DNA from: Flavobacteriaceae bacterium
GTDB lineage: Bacteria; Bacteroidota; Bacteroidia; Flavobacteriales; Flavobacteriaceae
Assembly: GCA_002694465.1 (NCBI GenBank)
Contig: NZMG01000045.1
Location: 1-64,000 of the forward strand
DNA length: 64,000 nucleotides
Reading direction: 5' to 3'
Shown: in pieces, positions 1 to 9,141 of the stretch
Numbering within the stretch: the first letter of the stretch is position 1
Layout of the letters: the number at the start of each line of letters is the position of its first letter
Program-made: the position numbers and the translations under genes
The notes under the pieces: generated by a model
Seen by the model: only the letters and a program-made list of their open reading frames with translations
Told to the model about the DNA's origin: nothing
The model's database searches: none

Positions 1-462
1 GGTTTTACTTCAAAAATTAACTCGGTGGATACATTTGACGGTTCCCTAGAAGAGGCTTTTGCACCTATGTCGGTTTCAATTACCTTGGAAGATGATATTG
101 ATGTTAGCCGAGGGGATATGATTGTAAAGACAAATAATAAACCCGAGCCGCTTCAGGAGTTTAGTGCCATGTTATGTTGGTTGCATAATCAACCAGCTAG
201 ACCTCGTGCCAAATACACCATTTTACATACCTCTAATGAACAAAAAGCGATGATTCAGGATGTATTGTATAAAATTGACATCAATACCTATAATCGGGAG
301 GAAGATGACAAGACGTTAAATATGAATGACATTGCACGAATTAAAATTAGAACAACGCGACCTTTAATGATTGATGAGTATCGAGATAATAGGATCACAG
401 GAAGTTTTGTGTTAATAGATGATGCCACCCATGAAACAGTTGCAGCAGGAATGATTTTATAA
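1..462 (+). CDS. cysN: Sulfate adenylyltransferase large subunit, C-terminal part (5' truncated by window edge)
   Basis: The frame is open from base 1, so the true start lies outside the window. The visible 153 residues match domains II and III of the GTPase subunit of ATP sulfurylase: an early VDTFDG stretch, the LEDDIDVSRGD turn, the CWLHNQPARP segment and a C-terminal beta-barrel. The CysDN complex makes adenosine phosphosulfate from sulfate and ATP in the cytoplasm. It sits 10 bp before a polysaccharide gene cluster that contains two sulfotransferases. Here it therefore probably supplies activated sulfate for sugar sulfation as well as, or instead of, cysteine synthesis. The family call is firm; the pathway assignment is inferred from context. 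Confidence 0.93.
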   Translation, partial: GFTSKINSVDTFDGSLEEAFAPMSVSITLEDDIDVSRGDMIVKTNNKPEPLQEFSAMLCWLHNQPARPRAKYTILHTSNEQKAMIQDVLYKIDINTYNREEDDKTLNMNDIARIKIRTTRPLMIDEYRDNRITGSFVLIDDATHETVAAGMIL

Positions 463-472
463 ATAAATCCTC

Positions 473-1045
473 ATGATTGAGTTTAAAGGAAAGAAAGGAA
501 CCTTATATCGATTTATCCTAAAATTTATAAACCTCAAGGATAAGACTGGAATTTCTATTGGGAAAGGCTCCAAAATTGTAAATGGAACTATTATTGGAGA
601 CGGCTCAAGAATAAACGGGGTAATTGTTATAAAAGGTAGGGGTTCTTGCACTATTGGGAAATATGTTGCATTTGGAGAAAATATTAGAATCATTACTTCA
701 AACCATAAGACAGACGAAGTAATTTTGCAATATGCCTTGTTTAATCGAATAGGATTTAAATCGTTGGTAGACCCTAAAATTAATGTGTACATTGGACATA
801 ATGTATGGATTGGAGATCAAGCCATTATTCTTCCTGGTGTTACCATTGGGAATGGTGCTATTGTTGGTGCGGGATCTGTGGTTACAAAAGATGTTCCTCC
901 TTATGGAGTGGTGGCAGGAGCACCGGCAAAATTTATCAGAAGTACATTCTCGCCTCAAAAGATTGAAGAAATTGAAAGTCTACAATGGTGGGATTGGTCT
1001 ATTGAAAAGATGAAAAAAAATAAGGAGTTATTGCGCAAAAATTAA
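473..1045 (+). CDS. Left-handed beta-helix (hexapeptide repeat) acyltransferase
   Basis: The 190-residue protein has the [LIV]-G-x4 hexapeptide pattern through its middle (IGKGSKI, IGDGSRI, IGHNVWIGDQAIILPGVTIG, VGAGSVVTKDV). It ends with the PPYGVVAGAPAK motif of the maltose/galactoside/serine O-acetyltransferase class. It would transfer an acetyl or other acyl group from CoA to a sugar or sugar nucleotide in the cytoplasm. It opens the polysaccharide locus just after cysN and is likely co-transcribed with it. The ATG at 473 is the first start after the cysN stop. The exact acceptor cannot be read from the sequence. Confidence 0.85.
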   Translation: MIEFKGKKGTLYRFILKFINLKDKTGISIGKGSKIVNGTIIGDGSRINGVIVIKGRGSCTIGKYVAFGENIRIITSNHKTDEVILQYALFNRIGFKSLVDPKINVYIGHNVWIGDQAIILPGVTIGNGAIVGAGSVVTKDVPPYGVVAGAPAKFIRSTFSPQKIEEIESLQWWDWSIEKMKKNKELLRKN

Positions 1046-1075
1046 TTGTGGTTTCTCTTAAATCAAATTTTGTAA

Positions 1076-2377
1076 TTGTTAAAGTATCTAAATTTTATTT
1101 CGAAAAAGGATATAAAAACTGCTTCTATTGGGAGTTTGGTTATAAAATTCGGTTCTGCCTTTTTTGCCTTTTTAAATGGAGTTTTATTGGCTCGATATCT
1201 ATCCATTGAAGGACTTGGATACTATGTTTTAGCGTTCACCACATTAACAATCATATCAGTTCCCGCAACTATTGGCCTACCTAATCTCATTACACGATAT
1301 ATTTCAAAATATGAGGTAGAAAAAAACTTTGCTGGAATGAAGGGATTGTTAATTAAAACAAATCAATTTGTTTTAATTTCTACTATAGTCATTTATTTTA
1401 TTGCGGCCATAACCTATTTTTTCTGGTGGAAAAATTATGACTCGGTTTTTGTAGAGACACTGCTTTATTCATTTTTATTATTACCTATTTTAGGATTTGG
1501 GGCCCTACGTTCGGCAGCTTTGAGAGGTTTAAAACTCATTATTCTTTCTGAATTACCCGATACGTTACTTCGAAATTTTTTACTTACTATTTTGTTAATT
1601 GGATGTATACTTTTAGAATATCCATTGTCGCCTCAATTAGCGATAGTTTTTCAAATTGTAGCTGCGGGAATTGGTTTTTTACTAGGGTTTTTGTTTTTAT
1701 ATAAAAAGCTTTTAAATAAATTAAAGAAGGTTTCCCCAATATATAATACTAAAGAATGGTATGTACAAACCATTCCTTTTTCAATAAATAGTGGCATTCA
1801 AATAGTTCGTTCTAAATTATTAACCTATTTATTAGCCATCTTTGGTAGCATTGAAGCCGTTGCCATTTTTGATGTTGCAATGCGCGGTGCAGCACTAGTT
1901 TCTTTTACGCTCAACGCATTAAACTCTGCTATTTCTCCATTTATTTCATCTGCATATGAAAAGGGAAATACGTTGCAAATTCAAAAAATTGTTAAAAAAA
2001 CGGGGCGAATTATTTTTGCATTTTCACTACCTGTAGCACTTATTTTTATTGTAGGAGGAAAGGGTCTGGTAATGTATATATTTGGTAATGAATATGCTGT
2101 GGCCTATTTTCCATTACTCATCTTATGTATTGGTCAATTGGTAAGTGCTATGGTAGGCTCTGTTGGAACTCTACTTAGTATGACTGGAAATCAGAAGGTA
2201 TTTTCTAATAGTAATGTAATTATGCTAATAATAAATATGATTTTGGGCGTTCCTCTTATTATGATTTGGGATGAAATAGGCGCTGCGCTCCTTTTTAGTG
2301 CGATATTAATAATTCAAAATTATATATTATTGAAATATGTACAGAAGAATTTAAACATCAATACCTCCATATTTTGA
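1076..2377 (+). CDS. Wzx-type polysaccharide flippase (MATE/MOP superfamily)
   Basis: The 433-residue protein is almost entirely hydrophobic helices; I read about 12 membrane segments. It starts with the LVIKFGSAFFAFLNGVLLARYL pattern seen at the N-terminus of oligosaccharide flippases (segment shortened to its hallmark: KFGSAF, then LLARYLS). It should move undecaprenyl-linked repeat units across the inner membrane. A stop codon sits directly before the TTG at 1076, so that TTG or a later codon must be the start. The 3' end overlaps the next gene by 4 bp, which suggests translational coupling in the operon. Confidence 0.85.
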   Translation: MLKYLNFISKKDIKTASIGSLVIKFGSAFFAFLNGVLLARYLSIEGLGYYVLAFTTLTIISVPATIGLPNLITRYISKYEVEKNFAGMKGLLIKTNQFVLISTIVIYFIAAITYFFWWKNYDSVFVETLLYSFLLLPILGFGALRSAALRGLKLIILSELPDTLLRNFLLTILLIGCILLEYPLSPQLAIVFQIVAAGIGFLLGFLFLYKKLLNKLKKVSPIYNTKEWYVQTIPFSINSGIQIVRSKLLTYLLAIFGSIEAVAIFDVAMRGAALVSFTLNALNSAISPFISSAYEKGNTLQIQKIVKKTGRIIFAFSLPVALIFIVGGKGLVMYIFGNEYAVAYFPLLILCIGQLVSAMVGSVGTLLSMTGNQKVFSNSNVIMLIINMILGVPLIMIWDEIGAALLFSAILIIQNYILLKYVQKNLNINTSIF

Positions 2378-3258
2378 AGCCAAAAATTATCTATATAGCG
2401 GGTGACGGAAGATCGGGCTCCACATTACTCGACTCGATATTGTCGAATATTGAAGGGAGTGTTTCGGTTGGAGAGTGTCATAGATTTTGGGTTCGTTTTT
2501 ATGAAAAAGAGACTCTATGTGGATGTGGAGAAAAGATTGAAAGGTGTACCTTATGGTCTAAAATTGATGAAAAATTACACCAAAAATTTCCTGACTATGA
2601 TTCAGAATTTATAAGAGAAAAAGTAAAGGAAATACAATATTTTAAGAATTTTAAAAAAATACCAAAACTATTACAAACTAAGGAATGGCAGGATTTTGCT
2701 GAAATTGTCATTTATTTTTATAATCAAATAGCGAAAACCTCCCAAAGAAATATCATCATAGATAGTTCTAAGAGTATTGGGTGGTGCTATTTTCTTCAAA
2801 ACATTGGGGTTTTTGATTTAAGAATAATACACTTGGAGAGAAATTTAGCTTCTGTAGCAAATAGCTGGAAAAAGAAAATGCTCTTGCCGGAGTACTATGA
2901 TAAAGATGTATTTATGCCCCAAAAAACGAATATGGTAATTTTGAAATCTTGGATTAAGATTAAAGTATTAGCGTTGGCTTTAAAAAAGAATAATTACTTT
3001 ATGTTTCTCAAATATGAGTCCTTATGCCAGAGGCCAGAGTTTTGGTTAGCCAAAATTAAAGAATTTGTAGGGGAACCATTTGATATTACTGAATTCATTA
3101 TGATACCAACTCATTCAATAGGTGGAAATCCAATGAGAAGCGGTAGTAACAAGAAAATAGTTATTTCTAACAAAAAAGTTGATTTGCACCATTTAAATTT
3201 TTTTGAAAAAATATTTTTTAAGAGTTCTAATGTTATCGCAAAAACAATTATTAAATGA
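2374..3258 (+). CDS. Sulfotransferase (PAPS-dependent), first copy
   Basis: The N-terminus reads IYIAGDGRSGSTLLDSIL, a 5'-phosphosulfate-binding P-loop of the sulfotransferase fold. Later residues RNLASVANSW and SSKSIGW resemble the 3'-phosphate-binding region. Two cysteine pairs (CGCG and a following CTLW) lie near residues 50-60. It would move sulfate from PAPS to a sugar hydroxyl, and its neighbours are cysN and glycosyltransferases. The start is a TTG overlapping the flippase stop. The gene ends with a 4-bp overlap with the next glycosyltransferase. The fold is well supported; the acceptor is unknown. Confidence 0.8.
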   Translation: MKPKIIYIAGDGRSGSTLLDSILSNIEGSVSVGECHRFWVRFYEKETLCGCGEKIERCTLWSKIDEKLHQKFPDYDSEFIREKVKEIQYFKNFKKIPKLLQTKEWQDFAEIVIYFYNQIAKTSQRNIIIDSSKSIGWCYFLQNIGVFDLRIIHLERNLASVANSWKKKMLLPEYYDKDVFMPQKTNMVILKSWIKIKVLALALKKNNYFMFLKYESLCQRPEFWLAKIKEFVGEPFDITEFIMIPTHSIGGNPMRSGSNKKIVISNKKVDLHHLNFFEKIFFKSSNVIAKTIIK

Positions 3259-4175
3259 TTTCCGTTATTATACCCCTTTATAACAAGGAAAGGTTTATTG
3301 GAGAAACTATTCAATCTGTTTTGAATCAATCTTTTGCAGACTTTGAATTGATTTTAATTAATGATGGCAGCACGGATAAATCTGAAGCAGTAGTTAAAAC
3401 ATTTAATGATCCTAGAATTCGATATAAGAGCATAGCAAATAGTGGTGTTTCAGTGGCAAGAAATACAGGGATAGAATTAGCAAAATTCCCGTGGATTGCT
3501 TTTTTAGATGCAGATGATTGGTGGGCTCCCAGCTTTCTGTCTGAAGTTGAAACAGCAATAAATAATAATCTTTCAAAAAATATTTTTGCAACGGGGAGGA
3601 GTAGGGTGTTTAAAAACGATATTGAACGTTACAAAAATGAATTTCTTCCTAAAGATGGCGAGACATCTCCAGTGAATTATTTTAGAATAATTTCAAAGTA
3701 TTTACCTCCTAAAAACTCGTCTAATGTTGTTATTAAAAAAGAATTGTTGATGGAGAGAGGTTTATTTAGGAAAGGACAAAAACAACACGAAGATCACGAT
3801 TTGTGGATGCGTTTGTGTGTAAAAAATGAAGTTATCTTTATAAACAAACCCTTATCTTTTTATAGAAAAACGGAAACAGACACGGCATCAAATACCTACT
3901 ATCAAGCTTCAGACTTTTTAACTTATTTGACTACCCTAGCCGAGGTTGAGAATAAATTAAATGAGGAAGAAAAGACCTATTTTGAGGGCTATACCAATAA
4001 ATTTATTGCATTAACGTATATTAAGAATTATGGTCTGTATTCAAAAGAAGAGGATGGGAAAGTATATTCGAAAATGAAACAAATTTTAAAAGGTAAATAT
4101 TTAATCTTGATAAAGGCGCTTTGGTTATTACCATATAAAAAGACGTATCCCATTTTTAAATTCCTACAACGATAA
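3255..4175 (+). CDS. Glycosyltransferase family 2
   Basis: This has a classic GT-A start: ISVIIPLYNKERFIGETIQSV, followed by INDGSTD (nucleotide-binding Asp) and a DADDWW metal-binding DxD near residue 90. The ED-x-D-L-W-M acid motif typical of GT2 catalytic bases is at about residue 180. It should add one sugar from a nucleotide donor to the lipid-linked repeat unit at the cytoplasmic face. At 306 residues its length is normal for the family. It overlaps both neighbours by 1-4 bp. Donor and acceptor cannot be inferred. Confidence 0.9.
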   Translation: MISVIIPLYNKERFIGETIQSVLNQSFADFELILINDGSTDKSEAVVKTFNDPRIRYKSIANSGVSVARNTGIELAKFPWIAFLDADDWWAPSFLSEVETAINNNLSKNIFATGRSRVFKNDIERYKNEFLPKDGETSPVNYFRIISKYLPPKNSSNVVIKKELLMERGLFRKGQKQHEDHDLWMRLCVKNEVIFINKPLSFYRKTETDTASNTYYQASDFLTYLTTLAEVENKLNEEEKTYFEGYTNKFIALTYIKNYGLYSKEEDGKVYSKMKQILKGKYLILIKALWLLPYKKTYPIFKFLQR

Positions 4176-5059
4176 TGAATCATATGAATGTAAATTTGTT
4201 TGTTGTAGGTGCTATGAAAGCGGGCACTACTTCTTTAATAGAAATCCTTTCAAATCATTCAGAAATATATGTCCCGCCTATTAAAGAACCTCATTTTTTT
4301 GTAGATACTTTACCTAAAAGTTTATATGAACCTTCTCGGTTTTTTAATCTAGATAAATACTTTAAAGAGGAGTTTCCAAAGCCTATTCACATCAGTAAAA
4401 TTGAAGATATTTCTCAATATAAAAAACTTTACTCATTATCCACCAATGAAAAATATTGTGTTGACGCAAGTACTGCCTACTTACATGCCCCAGGTGTTGT
4501 TCAAAAAATCTACAGTTATAATGAAGATGCAAAAATTATAATATTACTTAGAGATCCTTTAAAAAGGGCTTTTTCTCATTATAAAATGGATGTAGGTTTA
4601 GGTAGAATCAATGCTTCTTTTGACCAATTAATGGAAAAGGAAATTCAGGAATATAATAATGGTAGTTTACAGTGGAGTAGTCATATTGGGATGAGTTTAT
4701 ATAAAAACGCAATAGAAAATTATACCTCGTTATTTAAAGATGTATTAGTACTTAGAATTGAAGATTTAGCTAGTAGGAAAAACGAAGAATTGTCCAAGAT
4801 AAGCTCTTTTTTAGGTATCAAAGATTTTGAAACCTCTACCATTCTACATAAAAATGTGGCAAGAGAGCCAAAATTCAAAAAACTTTTCTATTTTTTGAAA
4901 CAAATGGGGATTAAGGATTACTTTTCAAAATATTTATCTTCTAATTTTAGACACTGGTTATTTAAGAAAACAACTAAGGATTCAACCTTTAAAATGGAAA
5001 TCACTCCAAAAAACTTAGAAAAGCTGAATGCAATATTCATTAAAGAATCTAAACTATGA
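4175..5059 (+). CDS. Sulfotransferase (PAPS-dependent), second copy
   Basis: The N-terminus NLFVVGAMKAGTTSLIEIL is a textbook PAPS 5'-phosphosulfate loop (GxxKAGTTS). It is followed by KEPHFF, and by LLRDPLKRAFSHYKMD, which matches the 3'-phosphate-binding RDPxxRAxSHY motif of heparan-sulfate-type sulfotransferases. The 294-residue length fits one domain with no signal peptide, so the protein is cytoplasmic. It is clearly different in sequence from the sulfotransferase at 2374, so two different positions on the glycan may be modified. The start overlaps the preceding stop (TAATG); an in-frame ATG at 4184 is an alternative. Confidence 0.9.
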   Translation: MNHMNVNLFVVGAMKAGTTSLIEILSNHSEIYVPPIKEPHFFVDTLPKSLYEPSRFFNLDKYFKEEFPKPIHISKIEDISQYKKLYSLSTNEKYCVDASTAYLHAPGVVQKIYSYNEDAKIIILLRDPLKRAFSHYKMDVGLGRINASFDQLMEKEIQEYNNGSLQWSSHIGMSLYKNAIENYTSLFKDVLVLRIEDLASRKNEELSKISSFLGIKDFETSTILHKNVAREPKFKKLFYFLKQMGIKDYFSKYLSSNFRHWLFKKTTKDSTFKMEITPKNLEKLNAIFIKESKL

Positions 5060-6255
5060 TAATACTGGATATATGTGTTTGTATTATTGTTTTTTTGCTC
5101 GGCTATAACCTTGTTAATTTTTTCTCAGACCTTACAAAAAAGGAAAAGTCCTTTTTACGGAAATTATTTTTCTTTCACTTTTTTATTGGTATTTGCTTCA
5201 GTATTTTAGTTGGAAGATATGGTGGGGATGCCCAACTGTATTGGAGTTTTCCTAAAATGTATGAATTAAATGATGTTTTTAATGTAATAGAAAAAGGTTC
5301 CCCTTCAGGAATTGTATACTTAATCAATTATTTCCCATCTCACATTTTAGACCTTTCCTTTTTTACTGGGAATATGATCTATTCATTGTTTGGTTATGTA
5401 TCTTTTATTTATATTTTTTTCATCTTAAAAAGAATTATTCCAGACACAGAAAAGCTTAAAGAAATTAAGTTATTCAACATCCCTATTCACCCTTGGATAT
5501 GGTTTTTGCCAAACTTACATTATTGGTCTTCTGGAATAGGTAAGGATACCATTTTATTTTTTTGCATTGCCTTGTTTGTGTATTCGCTGCTAGAGTTTAA
5601 AAAAAGATTTTTGGGTATTTTTCTGAGTATTTTCATAGCTATTTTAATACGCCCTCACATTATGCTGTTTTTGGTTGCGGCATTTGGAGCAGCTTATTTA
5701 TTTGATGGTTATTTAAAGAATTATCAAAAGATTTTTATTTTTTTACTTTTTATTGCCGCTTTTGCATCTATGTTTAATTATGTAGTAGAATTTATTAGGC
5801 TAGAGAGTTTAGATATTACCACTATAGAGCAATACGCAAATACCAAAGCTTCTAAATTAAATCAGGCGGATTCTGGCAGTGGAATTGACATTTCGGGGTA
5901 TCCATTTCCATTAAAAGTGTTTACATTTTTATATCGACCCCTGTTTTTTGATATTAATGGAGTGCTTGCTGTTGTTGCTTCATTTGAAAACTTAATTTTA
6001 CTTCTTTTAACGATCAAAATTTTTAGAAATAGACCGTATAGAAGTTTAAAAAACTCAAATGGTTTGGTTAAAGGGTTGGTGATTTATTTTTTAATTGGAG
6101 CATCCTTGTTTTCTTTAATTTTAGGAAACCTCGGAATCATGCTTCGGCAAAAAAATGCGTTTATACCTTATTTAATCATTTTTGGACTTTGGATTATTTT
6201 CTATAACACCCAATATTTGAAAAGTATGAGTAACAATCAAGTGAATGCCTCATGA
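5056..6255 (+). CDS. Polytopic membrane protein, probable polysaccharide polymerase (Wzy-like)
   Basis: The 399-residue protein has roughly ten hydrophobic helices and a large loop around residues 255-290 (near SKLNQADSGSG). It has no recognisable soluble domain. Its position among flippase, sulfotransferase and glycosyltransferase genes, and the lack of any other polymerase candidate in the cluster, suggest the O-antigen/EPS polymerase role. Wzy proteins are too divergent to confirm by eye. It overlaps its neighbours by 4 bp on both sides. The membrane topology is clear; the function is a positional inference. Confidence 0.6.
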   Translation: MIILDICVCIIVFLLGYNLVNFFSDLTKKEKSFLRKLFFFHFFIGICFSILVGRYGGDAQLYWSFPKMYELNDVFNVIEKGSPSGIVYLINYFPSHILDLSFFTGNMIYSLFGYVSFIYIFFILKRIIPDTEKLKEIKLFNIPIHPWIWFLPNLHYWSSGIGKDTILFFCIALFVYSLLEFKKRFLGIFLSIFIAILIRPHIMLFLVAAFGAAYLFDGYLKNYQKIFIFLLFIAAFASMFNYVVEFIRLESLDITTIEQYANTKASKLNQADSGSGIDISGYPFPLKVFTFLYRPLFFDINGVLAVVASFENLILLLLTIKIFRNRPYRSLKNSNGLVKGLVIYFLIGASLFSLILGNLGIMLRQKNAFIPYLIIFGLWIIFYNTQYLKSMSNNQVNAS

Positions 6256-7337
6256 AAATATTGATGGTTATTAATAGCTTAGCTACAGGAGGGGCAGAAA
6301 AATTGCTCTTAGAGTCAATTCCAAAATACAGAGCACATGGGATCACCGTAGATTTGTTGCTTCTTAATGGTAAAAGTTATCCATTTTTAGATGAACTTAG
6401 GGAAATATCGGATTGTAAAGTAATTTCCTTAAGTGAAGGCAGTGTATATAATCCAACCTTGATTTTTAGATTAATAAAACACCTAAAAAACTACGATATT
6501 GTGCATACACATTTGTTTCCATCCCTTTATTGGGTGGTTTTTGCTTCTTGGTGGTCGTTTAGTAAAGCAAAACTGGTTTACACAGAGCATAGCACCAGTA
6601 ATCGAAGGAGAAATAAACTCATCTTAAAAATGTTGGATAGAATAATTTACAGCGGTGTTGACAAAATAATTACCATTGCCGATGAAGTTGATTTTAATCT
6701 GAAAAGACATTTAAGGACTAAGGAATCAAAATTCATACTAATAAATAATGGAATAGACTTAAAAAAATTTGAAGAGGCCATTCCATATGAAAAGAGTAAA
6801 TTTTTTGGACCTTTAGATACAATTTTAATGCAAGTTTCTTCTTTTCGAGAACAAAAGGATCAAGCCACGCTTATTAGATCTATTGCAATTCTTCCAGAAA
6901 ATTTTAAGTTACTATTAGTAGGGGATGGACCCTTAAAAAACGACTTAGTAACCTTAGTTACTACATTAAAACTTGAAAATAGAGTTAAATTTCTAGGGGT
7001 AAGAAATGATATTCCTAGGTTATTAAAAACAGCAGATGCTTCGGTGTTATCTTCCTTTCATGAAGGCCTTTCACTTTCAAGTATTGAAGGAATGGCAGTA
7101 GGCAAGCCCTTTATTGCGTCTAATGTCCCTGGACTAAGAGAAATAGTCGATGGGTATGGGGTGCTCTTTAAAAAAGGAGATGAACTTGATTTGGCGAATA
7201 CATTAAAAAACCTTTTTAAAGATAAGAAACACTATGAAGAAATTGGCAAAAGATGTTATTCTAGATCCCAAGATTTTAGCATTGAAAAGATGATTAATAA
7301 ACATATTGAACTTTATAAAAATCTTTTAATCAAGTAA
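6252..7337 (+). CDS. Glycosyltransferase family 4 (GT-B fold)
   Basis: It starts MKILMVINSLATGGAEKLL; the GGAEK loop near the N-terminus is characteristic of GT4 enzymes. The C-terminal half contains VGDGPLK and the retaining-enzyme motif HEGLSLSSIEGMAVGKP, whose first Glu binds the donor sugar. A membrane-associated cytoplasmic transferase acting on the repeat unit is expected. At 361 residues it is typical in size. It overlaps the upstream membrane protein by 4 bp. The sugar donor is not identifiable from sequence. Confidence 0.9.
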   Translation: MKILMVINSLATGGAEKLLLESIPKYRAHGITVDLLLLNGKSYPFLDELREISDCKVISLSEGSVYNPTLIFRLIKHLKNYDIVHTHLFPSLYWVVFASWWSFSKAKLVYTEHSTSNRRRNKLILKMLDRIIYSGVDKIITIADEVDFNLKRHLRTKESKFILINNGIDLKKFEEAIPYEKSKFFGPLDTILMQVSSFREQKDQATLIRSIAILPENFKLLLVGDGPLKNDLVTLVTTLKLENRVKFLGVRNDIPRLLKTADASVLSSFHEGLSLSSIEGMAVGKPFIASNVPGLREIVDGYGVLFKKGDELDLANTLKNLFKDKKHYEEIGKRCYSRSQDFSIEKMINKHIELYKNLLIK

Positions 7338-7349
7338 AGTTCGTAAAAA

Positions 7350-8507
7350 ATGAAATCTAAACTAATACGTATAACAACAGTGCCAAGCTCTCTTAAAATT
7401 CTTTTAAAAGGGCAACATTCTTTTATGAGTGAATATTATGACGTTATTGGAATTTCAAGTAAAGGTGAAGATTTAGATGAAGTAAAAAAAATTGAAGGTA
7501 TCGAGACCATCGCCGTGGAGATGACACGTACCATTACACCTTTTAAGGACCTTCAATCTGTTTGGAAGCTTTATCGTGTATTTAGACGAGAACGCCCCAA
7601 AATTGTTCACACCCATACCCCAAAAGCAGGTATAGTTGGGATGCTTGCGGCAAAACTGGCAGGAGTTCCCATTAGATTACATACCGTTGCAGGGTTACCT
7701 CTATTAGAAGCCTCTGGATTAAAGAGGTTCTTATTAAATTCTGTTGAAAAATTAACGTATTCATGTGCGACCAAAGTTTATCCTAATTCTGTAGGGCTAT
7801 TCAATATTATTTTGGAACAAAAATTCTGTAAAAAAGAGAAGTTAATGGTCATTTCAAATGGCAGTTCTAATGGTATGGATATTCATTATTTTAATCCCGC
7901 AGCCGTTTCAAATGAACAGCAACAAACTTTAAAAAAAGATTTACAAATAAAGCCAAACGATTTTGTTTTTATATTTATTGGAAGACTTGTTGGAGATAAA
8001 GGAATTAACGAATTAATAACCTCCTTTAGAACGATATCTAATAGTCACAAAAACTGTAAGCTCCTTTTGGTGGGTGCTTCAGAACCAGAATTAGACCCTC
8101 TTTCCTCTGAAACTATTTCCATAATGAATGAAAACAAAGATATTATAGAAGTTGGTTTTCAAAAAGATGTGAGGCCTTATCTTTCTATTAGTAATGCACT
8201 TGTTTTTCCTACCTACAGAGAAGGGTTTCCCAATGTTGTTTTGCAAGCCTGTGCTATGGGGCTGCCCGCTATTGTGACCGATATTAATGGGTGTAACGAA
8301 ATTATTATGGAAGGAAAAAATGGAACTATAATTGCGCCTAAAGATATTGACGCCTTAACAAATGCAATGCAGAAGTTTTTAGAAGAAAAGGAACGTTGGC
8401 AAGATGCAAATTCCTATCGAAAAACCATAGTAGATAGATTTCAACAAGAAATAGTTTGGAACGCATTATTAGCAGAATATAAAACACTGGAAGCTCATGT
8501 ATGCTAA
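7350..8507 (+). CDS. Glycosyltransferase family 4, PglA/WbpT-like neighbour of the initiating transferase
   Basis: The 385-residue GT-B protein has the HTHTPKAGIVGMLAAKLAG segment in its N-terminal half. In the C-terminal half it carries YREGFPNVVLQACAMGLPAI, the EGFP retaining motif with its conserved Glu. GT4 proteins with this HTHTPKAG segment are commonly found directly beside a PglC-like initiating transferase and add the second sugar. That is the arrangement here, since the next gene overlaps it by 11 bp. The substrate assignment is inference from that neighbourhood. Confidence 0.88.
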   Translation: MKSKLIRITTVPSSLKILLKGQHSFMSEYYDVIGISSKGEDLDEVKKIEGIETIAVEMTRTITPFKDLQSVWKLYRVFRRERPKIVHTHTPKAGIVGMLAAKLAGVPIRLHTVAGLPLLEASGLKRFLLNSVEKLTYSCATKVYPNSVGLFNIILEQKFCKKEKLMVISNGSSNGMDIHYFNPAAVSNEQQQTLKKDLQIKPNDFVFIFIGRLVGDKGINELITSFRTISNSHKNCKLLLVGASEPELDPLSSETISIMNENKDIIEVGFQKDVRPYLSISNALVFPTYREGFPNVVLQACAMGLPAIVTDINGCNEIIMEGKNGTIIAPKDIDALTNAMQKFLEEKERWQDANSYRKTIVDRFQQEIVWNALLAEYKTLEAHVC

Positions 8508-9141
8508 TTTTATAAAAGTTATTTTGGATTTTTGTACAGCATTGGTCATTCTAATATTGCTTAGCCCCGTATTTATTTTTGTTTTTTTGGCTTTAACCAT
8601 TGCAAATAATGGACAACCATTTTTTTATCAAATTCGCCCTGGTAAAAATGAGAAACTATTTAAAATAGTAAAGTTTAGGACAATGAATAACAAAAGAGAC
8701 GACAGCGGTACATTATTGCCAGATGCAAAACGATTAACATTTATTGGGAAATTTGTTCGTAAAACTTCTTTGGATGAATTGCCACAGCTCTTCAATATTT
8801 TAAAATTTGAAATGAGTTTAGTTGGACCTAGACCTTTATTGCCAGAATATTTACCTTTGTATACCCTTGAACAAAAGAAAAGGCATCTCGTTAAGCCAGG
8901 AATCACCGGACTTGCTCAAGTGAGAGGAAGAAACCAAATGTTATTTAGTGAAAGATTGAAAAATGATGTTTTTTATGTTGAAAATCAATCCTTTATATTA
9001 GATTTGAAAATCATTTTAGAAACAATATATACTGTTTTTTTTAAATCAAAAAATGTAGTTTTAGGTCAAACGGTAGACGAGGTAGATGACCTAGGTTTAA
9101 GTAGAAATTTAGATTCTAATCATTTTAAAACTAAAAAATGA
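8497..9141 (+). CDS. Initiating phosphoglycosyl transferase (monotopic, PglC-like)
   Basis: One N-terminal hydrophobic segment (residues about 5-30) is followed by the bacterial sugar transferase core: a KIVKFRTM motif, a TSLDELPQL Asp-Glu catalytic pair, and LVGPRPLLPEY. The full-length core without extra N-terminal helices resembles PglC rather than the longer WbaP/WcaJ. It moves a phospho-sugar from UDP-sugar to undecaprenyl phosphate at the inner membrane, starting the repeat unit. With a PglE-like aminotransferase and PglF-like dehydratase downstream, the sugar is probably a diamino-trideoxy-hexose. Confidence 0.88.
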   Translation: MYANFIKVILDFCTALVILILLSPVFIFVFLALTIANNGQPFFYQIRPGKNEKLFKIVKFRTMNNKRDDSGTLLPDAKRLTFIGKFVRKTSLDELPQLFNILKFEMSLVGPRPLLPEYLPLYTLEQKKRHLVKPGITGLAQVRGRNQMLFSERLKNDVFYVENQSFILDLKIILETIYTVFFKSKNVVLGQTVDEVDDLGLSRNLDSNHFKTKK